A stretch of DNA of 48,777 nt from Sinosporangium album. GTDB taxonomy: Bacteria > Actinomycetota > Actinomycetes > Streptosporangiales > Streptosporangiaceae. Shown in pieces: positions 42,864 to 48,777 of the stretch; the stretch's first letter is position 1, and each line of letters opens with the position of its first letter. Both the position numbers and the translations under genes were made by a program. Below the pieces are notes generated by a model, which did no database searches, was not told the DNA's origin, and saw nothing but the letters and a program-made list of their open reading frames with translations. The DNA lies in NCBI RefSeq assembly GCF_900100605.1, contig NZ_FNCN01000034.1, positions 13,434 to 62,210 on the forward strand, written 5' to 3'.

Positions 42864-43214
42864 CTATCGCCGCTCCCGGCGCCGCTCCTGCTCGTGGCGC
42901 CGCTCCTGGTGCCGGCACGCCAGGACGGCCAGGTCGGCGAGGGCGATCACGGCGAGGACGCCCATCAGCACCGCGAGCCCGATCCAGCCGAGCAGCGCGG
43001 AGAGTACGGCGAAAGCCGTACAGACCAGGAATCCGAAGCACGCGAGAACCACCCGCAGGCCGATCGCGCTGCGGGGACGCTCCCCGGTCGGGGAGATCTG
43101 CGACCAGATGCGGTCGCTCCACTGCTCCGCGCCCGGCCCGGGCCCCGGGTCGTCCTGGACGTAGTGCGCGGGATCGCGCTGCCCCCGCCGGTGACGTCCA
43201 AGATCGCGGCGCAT
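42864..43214 (-). CDS. Small two-TM membrane protein (DUF6343-like)
   Basis: 116 residues. Charged N-terminal half, SAIGLRVVLACFGFLVCTAF (TM1) and WIGLAVLMGVLAVIALADLA (TM2), and a basic His/Arg-rich tail. Resembles the DUF6343 family of actinomycetes as I remember it. Convergent with the HATPase gene. Confidence 0.6.
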   Translation of the reverse strand: MRRDLGRHRRGQRDPAHYVQDDPGPGPGAEQWSDRIWSQISPTGERPRSAIGLRVVLACFGFLVCTAFAVLSALLGWIGLAVLMGVLAVIALADLAVLACRHQERRHEQERRRERR

Positions 43215-43226
43215 GGCCGCCTCCTC

Positions 43227-43523
43227 TCAGCGGAGGGCTTTCTCCAGCTGCGCCTTGGTCATGCTGGAACGGCCTTTGATGTTGCGGCGCTTGGCCTCGT
43301 CGTAGAGCTGGTCCCGGGTGCGCTCGCTCGTTGTGGTGGCCCGCTGGGCCGCCCGGCGCGTGGTCGACGCGGCCTTGCCGCCCGCTCGGCTCGCGGCCGT
43401 ACGGGTCTCACCCGCCTTGGCCCGCACCGTGTCGACCGTGCGGGAGGCCATCTTCTTGGCCCGTGTGGTGGTGCTTTCAGCGCGTTTCTTCGCGCCGCGC
43501 TTAGGACTCGATCCGCGTGGCAT
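43227..43523 (-). CDS. Basic DNA-binding-like protein with Rho-N/SAP-type end
   Basis: 98 residues. Lys/Arg/Ala-rich, histone-tail-like N-terminal 65 residues with AKKMASRTVDTVRAKAG, then QLYDEAKRRNIKGRSSMTKA at the C-terminus, a Rho-N/SAP-like helix-extended loop-helix. Expected nucleoid-associated. ATG 43523 was chosen; the upstream GTG lacks spacing to the G-run. The 43533-43779 gap shows nothing I can assign. Confidence 0.6.
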   Translation of the reverse strand: MPRGSSPKRGAKKRAESTTTRAKKMASRTVDTVRAKAGETRTAASRAGGKAASTTRRAAQRATTTSERTRDQLYDEAKRRNIKGRSSMTKAQLEKALR

Positions 43524-43779
43524 CCCAGCCACCCCCCAAGTCGAAGTTTGTCCCTATTGGTGGCGCTACCCAGCGAAACTGTCCTGACACCTCCCATTTC
43601 GCTCCCCTTTCGCGGCCTCCCCCCGGTCCCTCACGGCCCTCCGCGGGCCGGTTCGTGGACGATCTGCGTCTGGCCGCGACAGCGGTCGAGCGCCCAGGGC
43701 CCCACGACGTCGGCGGCGAAGACCAGCACCCTTGTCGAGCGCTCCGCGCAGCCGGTCCTCAGCGCTCGGGGACCTGTCG

Positions 43780-44481
43780 TCAACGTCGCTCCTGCATGAT
43801 CTTGTTGAGTGCGGCCATGCCGCGGCTGGTGTGCGCTTTGACCGAACCGCACGAGATGCCCATAGCGGCGGCGATGTCGCTTTCGCCCAGACCGAGCCAA
43901 TAGCGCAGCACCAGTGCCTCGCGCTGCCGCCCCGAGAGCTGCCGGAGCGCCTGGACGAGCGCCTTCTGATCGTCGCGCAGCAGGGCGACGCTCTCCGCGG
44001 ACCTCTCCAGATTCGCGCTCAGGTCCGTGTGCTTGCGGACCACCTGCAGGTGGCGCAGCCTCATGCGGGTGAGGTTGCAGACCACCGACCGGAGGTACGG
44101 CAGGGCGGCGTCAGCCGTACGCAACCGGTCCCACCTGCGGTGAAGTTCGCAGAACGCCTCCGCCACGATGTCCTCGGCGTCGTCGGCGCCCAACAGTACG
44201 GCAAGGCGCAGCATGCCGGTGTAGTGCCGTTCGAACAGCGCGGTCAACGCGGTCTCCCGCTCGTCGCCCGGCAAGCCGGGCGCCCGCGGATCGCACGCCC
44301 GCGGATCGGACGCGGGTAAGCCGGATGCCGGTTCGGCTTCGGCGACCGTCTGCTGCCGTGTCGCGGTCAAGTGATCGTCTCCGCTTCGGGGGGCATGCGT
44401 AGCCGCCGGGCGGCGACGGCGAGCAGGGAGGTGCCTGCCCAGCACGGCCGGGAACATCACCGCGCTCACGGGCTTAGTCAT
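43780..44481 (-). CDS. SigE-family ECF RNA polymerase sigma factor
   Basis: 233 residues. Region 2 at DAEDIVAEAFCELHRRWDRL, region 4 HTH at LSGRQREALVLRYWLGLGES, then AAMGISCGSVKAHTSRGMAA: the Streptomyces SigE-type family. A long N-terminal extension (about 65 residues) is Pro/Arg/Ala-rich and includes a duplicated DPRAxxxRA segment; true start could be later. No anti-sigma gene adjoins. The 304-base gap to cstA (44482-44785) holds this promoter, a short ORF-like stretch and an 18-bp tandem repeat. Confidence 0.82.
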   Translation of the reverse strand: MTKPVSAVMFPAVLGRHLPARRRRPAATHAPRSGDDHLTATRQQTVAEAEPASGLPASDPRACDPRAPGLPGDERETALTALFERHYTGMLRLAVLLGADDAEDIVAEAFCELHRRWDRLRTADAALPYLRSVVCNLTRMRLRHLQVVRKHTDLSANLERSAESVALLRDDQKALVQALRQLSGRQREALVLRYWLGLGESDIAAAMGISCGSVKAHTSRGMAALNKIMQERR

Positions 44482-44681
44482 CGGCCACCGTCCACTTGCA
44501 CCGGCACTACAGCTGAGTTGCGCACCAAGCATGACCGGTCGACGGCAAATCTTCCTGTAAAAGCGTGTCAACCGGATCGTGGACCTCGGCAACCCTGCAA
44601 CATAGGACGAAGGCCCCTTCCGGAGGGTGGGACATGGCCAAGCCGACGCGGCGAACGCGACGGGCACGGCATGGCCGCCGC

Positions 44682-44717
44682 CTACATCCGGAGACGCGGC
44701 TACATCCTGAGACGCGG
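44682..44717 (+). repeat. 18-bp tandem repeat upstream of cstA
   Basis: CTACATCCGGAGACGCGG followed by CTACATCCTGAGACGCGG. It lies inside a short frame that starts at ATG 44635 with GGAGGGTGGGAC upstream and reads MAKPTRRTRRARHGRRLHP. Whether this leader ORF is translated is unknown. Confidence 0.8.
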
Positions 44718-44785
44718 CGCGGATCGCCCGCCGCGCGGCAACCCCCGCCCATAGCGCTCCCTGCCCGTACAGAGGAGGATGCCCC

Positions 44786-46936
44786 ATGCCCAGACTCGGC
44801 GGAGCCGATTCCCGGGTCACGCTCAAATCGGTCATCGTATGGACGCTGGTCGCCGTGGCAGGCGCCGTCGCCTGGGGCGTCCTCGCTCTGTCACGGGGTG
44901 AGGAGATCTCGGCGATCTGGCTCGTGGCCGCCGCTCTCGGCTCCTATGCGATCGCCTACCGCTTCTACTCCCGCTTCATCGCCCGCCGGGTGCTGCGGGT
45001 CGACGACCGCCGCGCCACGCCCGCCGAACGGCTCGACAACGGGGTCGACTACCAGCCGACCGACCGCCGGGTGCTGCTCGGCCACCACTTCGCCGCCATC
45101 GCCGGAGCGGGCCCGCTCGTGGGGCCGGTGCTCGCCGCGCAGATGGGCTACCTGCCCGGCACCATCTGGATCATCGTCGGCGTCATCTTCGCCGGCGCGG
45201 TCCAGGACATGGTGACGCTGTTCTTCTCGATGCGCAGGGACGGCAAGAGCCTCGGCCAGATGGTCCGCGACGAGCTCGGCCCGATCGGCGGGGCGGCGGC
45301 GCTGATCGCCGTGTTCGTCATCATGATCATCCTGCTGGCCGTGCTCGCCCTGGTCGTGGTCAACGCGCTCGCCCACTCCCCGTGGGGCACCTTCTCCATC
45401 GCGATGACCATCCCGATCGCCTTCTTCATGGGCTTCTACCTGCGGATCCTGCGCCCGGGGCGGGTCATGGAGACCACGGTGATCGGCGTGGCGCTCCTGC
45501 TGCTCGCGATCGTCGGCGGCGGCTGGGTCCAGGAGTCGGAGTGGGCCGACGCCTTCACGCTGAGCCCCGAGGCGCTGGTGGTGTCCCTCGTGGTGTACGG
45601 CTTCTTCGCCTCGGTCCTGCCGGTGTGGATGCTGCTGGCCCCCCGTGACTACCTGTCCACCTTCATGAAGATCGGCACGATCGTTCTGCTCGCCGTCGGT
45701 GTCGTCATCGTCGCGCCGCCGCTGCAGAACGAGGCGATCACCCAGTTCGCCACCAGCGGCACCGGACCGGTCTTCGCCGGATCGCTCTTCCCGTTCGTGT
45801 TCATCACGATCGCCTGCGGCGCCCTGTCGGGCTTCCACTCGCTGGTCTCCTCGGGCACCACCCCGAAGATGATCCAGAAGGAGTCGCAGGTCCGGATGAT
45901 CGGCTACGGCGCCATGCTGATGGAGTCCTTCGTCGCCGTCATGGCGCTCATCGCCGCCTCGGTGCTCGACCCCGGGCTCTACTACGCGATGAACGCCCCC
46001 GCCGGCTTCCTCGGCACCACCGTCGAGAGCGCGTCGCAGGCCATCGCGAACCTGGGCTTCACCATCTCACCGCAGGACCTCCAGACCGCCGCCGACGAGA
46101 TCCAGGAGAGCAGCGTGATCGCCCGCACCGGCGGGGCGCCCACCCTCGCCGTCGGCATCGCCGAGATCCTCTCCGGCGTCTTCGGAGGCGCGGCGTTCAA
46201 GGCGTTCTGGTACCACTTCGCCATCATGTTCGAGGCGCTGTTCATCCTGACCACCGTGGACGCGGGCACCCGCGTCGGCCGCTTCATGCTGCAGGACTCC
46301 CTCGGCAACATCTGGAAGCCGCTCGGCCGGGTGAGCTGGAAGCCGGGCCTGTGGGGCACCAGCGCGGTGGTCGTGCTCGGCTGGGGCTACTTCCTGTACG
46401 CCGGCGTCACCGACCCGCTCGGCGGCATCAACCAGCTCTTCCCGCTGTTCGGCATCGCCAACCAGCTCCTGGCCGCCATCGCCCTGACCCTCTGCACCAC
46501 GCTCCTCATCAAGTCGGGCAGGCTCAAGTGGGCGTGGGTGACGGGCGTGCCGCTGGCGTGGGATCTGGCGGTCACCATGACGGCGTGCTGGCAGAAGGTC
46601 TTCAGCGCCGACCCCAAGATCGGCTTCTTCGCCCAGCGGGAGCGCTACGCCGACGCCCTGGCCGAGGGCACGGTCCTCGCCCCCGCCAAGAGCCTGGACG
46701 ACATGCGCGCCGTCGTTCTCAACTCGACCGTCGACGGCGTCCTGATCGCGCTGTTCGCCCTGCTCGTGCTCGCCGTGGTCGCCAACGCGGCCGTGGTGTG
46801 CCTGCGGGCCGTACGCTCCCGTGAGCCGCTGCCCACGACCGAGACACCGTTCGTGGAGTCCAAGATCGCCGCACCTGCCGGGCTCTTCACCACCGCCGAG
46901 GAGCGCGGTGAGCTCGCGAAGGTGGACTCCCGGTGA
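44786..46936 (+). CDS. cstA: CstA: carbon-starvation/pyruvate-type transporter
   Basis: 716 residues with about 16-18 TM helices and the conserved GPLVGPVLAAQMGYLPGTIW, FHSLVSSGTTPKMI and VDAGTRVGRFMLQD motifs of CstA/YjiY. Family members import pyruvate or peptides during starvation. GGAGGA precedes ATG 44786 by 7 bases. Downstream overlap (GTGA) with a YbdD gene is the standard pair. It may support the neighbouring carbon genes (aceE, pca) only by shared metabolism; no operon link. Confidence 0.94.
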   Translation: MPRLGGADSRVTLKSVIVWTLVAVAGAVAWGVLALSRGEEISAIWLVAAALGSYAIAYRFYSRFIARRVLRVDDRRATPAERLDNGVDYQPTDRRVLLGHHFAAIAGAGPLVGPVLAAQMGYLPGTIWIIVGVIFAGAVQDMVTLFFSMRRDGKSLGQMVRDELGPIGGAAALIAVFVIMIILLAVLALVVVNALAHSPWGTFSIAMTIPIAFFMGFYLRILRPGRVMETTVIGVALLLLAIVGGGWVQESEWADAFTLSPEALVVSLVVYGFFASVLPVWMLLAPRDYLSTFMKIGTIVLLAVGVVIVAPPLQNEAITQFATSGTGPVFAGSLFPFVFITIACGALSGFHSLVSSGTTPKMIQKESQVRMIGYGAMLMESFVAVMALIAASVLDPGLYYAMNAPAGFLGTTVESASQAIANLGFTISPQDLQTAADEIQESSVIARTGGAPTLAVGIAEILSGVFGGAAFKAFWYHFAIMFEALFILTTVDAGTRVGRFMLQDSLGNIWKPLGRVSWKPGLWGTSAVVVLGWGYFLYAGVTDPLGGINQLFPLFGIANQLLAAIALTLCTTLLIKSGRLKWAWVTGVPLAWDLAVTMTACWQKVFSADPKIGFFAQRERYADALAEGTVLAPAKSLDDMRAVVLNSTVDGVLIALFALLVLAVVANAAVVCLRAVRSREPLPTTETPFVESKIAAPAGLFTTAEERGELAKVDSR

Positions 46937-47109
46937 ACGTCCGCTCCCTGTGGCGCTTCATCCGCTGGTATCTCCGCGAGGCGACCGGCGAGGGCGAATA
47001 CGACAAATACCTCGCCCGGCACTGCCACGGGCAGCCCCTGACCCGCCGCGAGTTCGAACGTCGCCGCTCCAACCTGCGCGACAAGGCTGCGGGCATGCGC
47101 TGCTGCTGA
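46933..47109 (+). CDS. YbdD/YjiX-family small protein, CstA partner
   Basis: 58 residues, GTG 46933 overlapping the cstA stop. WRFIRWYLREATGEGEYDKY, then RHCHGQPLTRREFERRR match YbdD/YjiX. Such small proteins are nearly always encoded after cstA and are required for transport in relatives. Followed by a strong terminator. Confidence 0.85.
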   Translation: MNVRSLWRFIRWYLREATGEGEYDKYLARHCHGQPLTRREFERRRSNLRDKAAGMRCC

Positions 47110-47133
47110 CCAAAGCCGGGCCCGTCACAACGA

Positions 47134-47171
47134 GGACCGATCCTGACCTGGATACGGGTCAGGATCGGTCC
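47134..47171 (+). terminator. Strong stem-loop terminator of cstA-ybdD
   Basis: GGACCGATCCTGACC (47134-47148) pairs perfectly with GGTCAGGATCGGTCC (47157-47171), 15 bp, 8-base loop. It lies 25 bases after the YbdD stop. No T-run. The rest of 47172-47346 has nothing assignable. Confidence 0.8.
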
Positions 47172-47346
47172 ATGGGGCCTGGGGGGAGGCTCGAAGACCT
47201 TGCCAGCGGCGGCGAGTCGGTCGATCAGCCGCAGCGGGTGGGCCGGGTGGGCCGGGTGGCCCATGCCGGCGGGCGTCGGCCAGGGCGAGCGGGCCGGCTT
47301 GGTCCGTACGGGTTCACGGTGCTCGGCCCTGTCCTCTGGGTCGGCT

Positions 47347-47940
47347 CTACAGAGCCGAGGCGGCCCGCCCACCGCCGAAAATCTCCGCGACGAGCCGCTG
47401 CGTCGTCTTCTGGAACGCCTCGCCCATGGACAGCGCGGCGTCGTCCACGTAGTTCAGCGAGGCGGTCAGAATCTTGCCGCCGTCGGGCGTGCTGTACATC
47501 AGCCCCGCGTGGCCCGTGATGCCGCCGTTGTGGGTGATGACGGTGCCGCCTCCCGGCACGTCCTGTACGAACACCCCCAGGCCGTAGCCGGCCTTCGGCT
47601 CCGGCGTGCACATCTCGGCCAGCAGCTCGGCCAGCAGCAGCCTGCCGCCCACCAGCGCGGAGATGAAGGTGGCCAGGTCGCGGGTGGTTGAGATCATGTC
47701 GCCGCCGGTGGAGATCCAGGACGGGTTCTGGCGGGTGACGTCGACCACCTTCTCCTGGCCGTCCTCCTCATACCGGTAGTAGGCGTGGGCGTGCGGCTCG
47801 GGCACGTCCGTCGAGGTGTCCGGCACCACGGTGCCGGTCAGCCCGAGCGGTCCCAGGATCAGCCGCTGCATCTCCTCACCGAGCGAGCGGTCGGTGACCT
47901 TCTCGACCACCAGCCGGGCAAGCACGTAGTTGGCCAGCAG
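47347..47940 (-). pseudogene. Serine hydrolase / beta-lactamase-like C-terminal half
   Basis: Homology starts at NYVLARLVVEKVTDRSLG, follows with PSWISTGGDMISTTRDLA and ITHNGGITGHAGLMYS (the third-motif region, HNGG), and ends GRAASAL (stop 47347). The N-terminal half with the SxxK nucleophile and signal peptide is missing: the frame upstream of about 47935 is antisense to a regulator. Class C beta-lactamase/D-Ala-D-Ala carboxypeptidase family. Confidence 0.72.
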
Positions 47941-48648
47941 GACCGCCAGCAGATCGCGCTGGGACTGGCCGACGGTCTCGCCTACGCGGAGATCGCCAGA
48001 GGTCTTGACCGTCCGACCTCGACGATCACGCGTGAGGTGATGCGCAACGGCGGCCCCACCGCCTACCGCGCCGGCCTGGCCCACCGCGCCACCGAACGCC
48101 GCGCCCACCGCCGCAGGCGCACCGCGCCCCGGGACTCCAACACGCCCCCACAGGCCTACGGGCGCGATGCCGAGGCCGTGCGCGAGTACGAGGAGGTGTT
48201 CGCCACCGTCTTCATTCAAACGGGCCTGCCCAAGATGACGGCCCTGGTGCTGGCCAGCCTCTACACCACCGACGCCGGCAGCCTCACGGCCTCCGAACTC
48301 GCCGGACGCCTCCAGGTCAGCCCGGCGTCGGTCTCCAAGGCGATCACGTTCCTCGAAAGCCAGGGCCTCATCCGCAGGGAACGCGACGAACGCCGCCGCG
48401 AGCGCTACATCGTCGACGACGACGTCATGTACCAGTCGACGATGGCCAGCGCCCGCGCCACCGCCCACCTCGGCGAGGTCGCCCGCCAGGGCGTCGGCAT
48501 CCTCGGCTCCGACTCCCCTGCCGCCGCCCGCCTGGAGAGCATCGCCCGCTTCGTCGACTTCGTCTCCGAGAGCATCGCCCGCGCGGCGGACCAGGCCCGC
48601 GAGATCCTCCACACGAAACCCGAAACGACCTCAGACGGCACTACCTGA
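47935..48648 (+). pseudogene. MarR/GbsR-type regulator with lost 5' end
   Basis: From QQDRQQIALGLADGLAYAE the frame has an IS30-like HTH (IARGLDRPTSTITREVMRN), then a MarR-type wHTH (SLTASELAGRLQVSPASVSK; AITFLESQGLIRRERDERRR) and a helical C-terminus. The expected start and first residues are missing; upstream codons are antisense to the hydrolase. Either truncated or using an unnoticed internal start. If translated from a downstream GTG/ATG it would lose the first HTH. Confidence 0.68.
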
Positions 48649-48744
48649 GCCACGTTCAGATCGCGGGCAGGCAGCCTCGGCGACTAGACGAGTAGTTCCT
48701 AAGTTCAGCCCCGTGAACGCAGCGAGGGTGTCCATGATCCGTTT

Positions 48745-48777
48745 GTGACGACAGACCTGAACACCCTCTTGACCGCA
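48745..48777 (+). CDS. N-terminus of a probable IS982-type transposase (partial)
   Basis: GTG 48745 opens TTDLNTLLTA, the usual first residues of actinobacterial IS982-like transposases as I recall. The window ends after 11 codons, so this is a suggestion only. No T-run or inverted repeat could be verified. Region 48649-48744 has no gene. Confidence 0.35.
   Translation, partial: MTTDLNTLLTA

Noticed and set aside
44565-45215. Plus-strand frame overlapping the cstA start
   Set aside because: Runs antiparallel in codon bias to cstA; only the first short stretch (leader) is worth testing.
47134-47171. Strong stem-loop considered as a tRNA or riboswitch
   Set aside because: One perfect 15-bp stem with a small loop directly after a stop codon fits a terminator; no cloverleaf.

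Overview
The DNA is very GC-rich, with strong G/C bias at third codon positions and many GTG starts. It carries IclR/GntR/XRE regulators, DUF5753-type XRE and DUF6879 genes, SigE-family sigma factors, HATPase anti-sigma proteins and an AceE-type homodimeric pyruvate dehydrogenase. This points to a filamentous actinomycete, most like a Streptosporangiaceae member (Nonomuraea/Streptosporangium type). That placement is inference from gene style; no marker gene is present.

Layout. (1) 0.3-1.1 kb: a HemK/PrmC-like methyltransferase behind an inverted repeat that spans its ribosome-binding region. (2) 1.3-9.1 kb: a complete protocatechuate branch of the beta-ketoadipate pathway, pcaIJFHGBL, on the minus strand with overlapping stops and starts, divergent from a tandem-domain IclR regulator with a palindromic operator between them. 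Four of the seven pca genes carry in-frame 15/18-bp tandem repeats at their 5' ends. (3) 9.1-12.1 kb: a histidine phosphatase and a compact PEP-utilising enzyme divergent from a two-gene regulator operon, with an inverted repeat between. (4) 12.3-15.5 kb: aceE divergent from a GntR regulator over a near-perfect palindrome. (5) 15.6-23.5 kb: an OmpR-type two-component system and a MacAB-like efflux set (two HlyD adaptors, ATPase, permease, DUF5666-like protein, lipoprotein).

(6) 23.5-26.4 kb: a tightly coupled RiPP operon: small genes, a radical SAM/SPASM maturase, a 64-aa precursor ending in two FDNRPSWDNW repeats (an AmcA/AmcB-type multi-cyclophane system as I remember the family), a pentapeptide-repeat protein, and the beginning of a further gene that is cut off. 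(7) 26.4-29.7 kb: a lower-GC accessory block (XRE + DUF6879) followed by layered mobile-element remains: an anti-sigma ATPase tail, a group II intron 3' end, a frameshifted IS5-family transposase, and IS200/IS605 tnpA and tnpB remnants. (8) 29.8-34.3 kb: a secreted protein, an HxlR remnant, a VanY-like M15 peptidase divergent from a response regulator/histidine kinase/GerMN lipoprotein operon, and a Tn3 transposase tail. (9) 34.3-37.8 kb: a ubiquitin-like/MoaD protein, an E1-like ThiF and an APH-type kinase, divergent from an XRE-TPR regulator. (10) 37.8-42.9 kb: an integrase/ABC-permease chimera, a P450, a DUF1275 remnant, a GNAT, and an XRE regulator/anti-sigma ATPase pair. (11) 42.9-48.8 kb: two small proteins, a SigE-family sigma factor, cstA-ybdD with a strong terminator, a serine hydrolase and a regulator both beheaded at one junction, and the first codons of a probable transposase.

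The catabolic and central-carbon genes look like stable chromosome. The stretches 23.5-30.8, 34.1-34.3, 37.8-38.2, 39.7-39.9 and 47.9-48.8 kb carry repeated signs of insertion and deletion. The RiPP operon and the ThiF/Ubl/kinase operon are the most interesting accessory systems.
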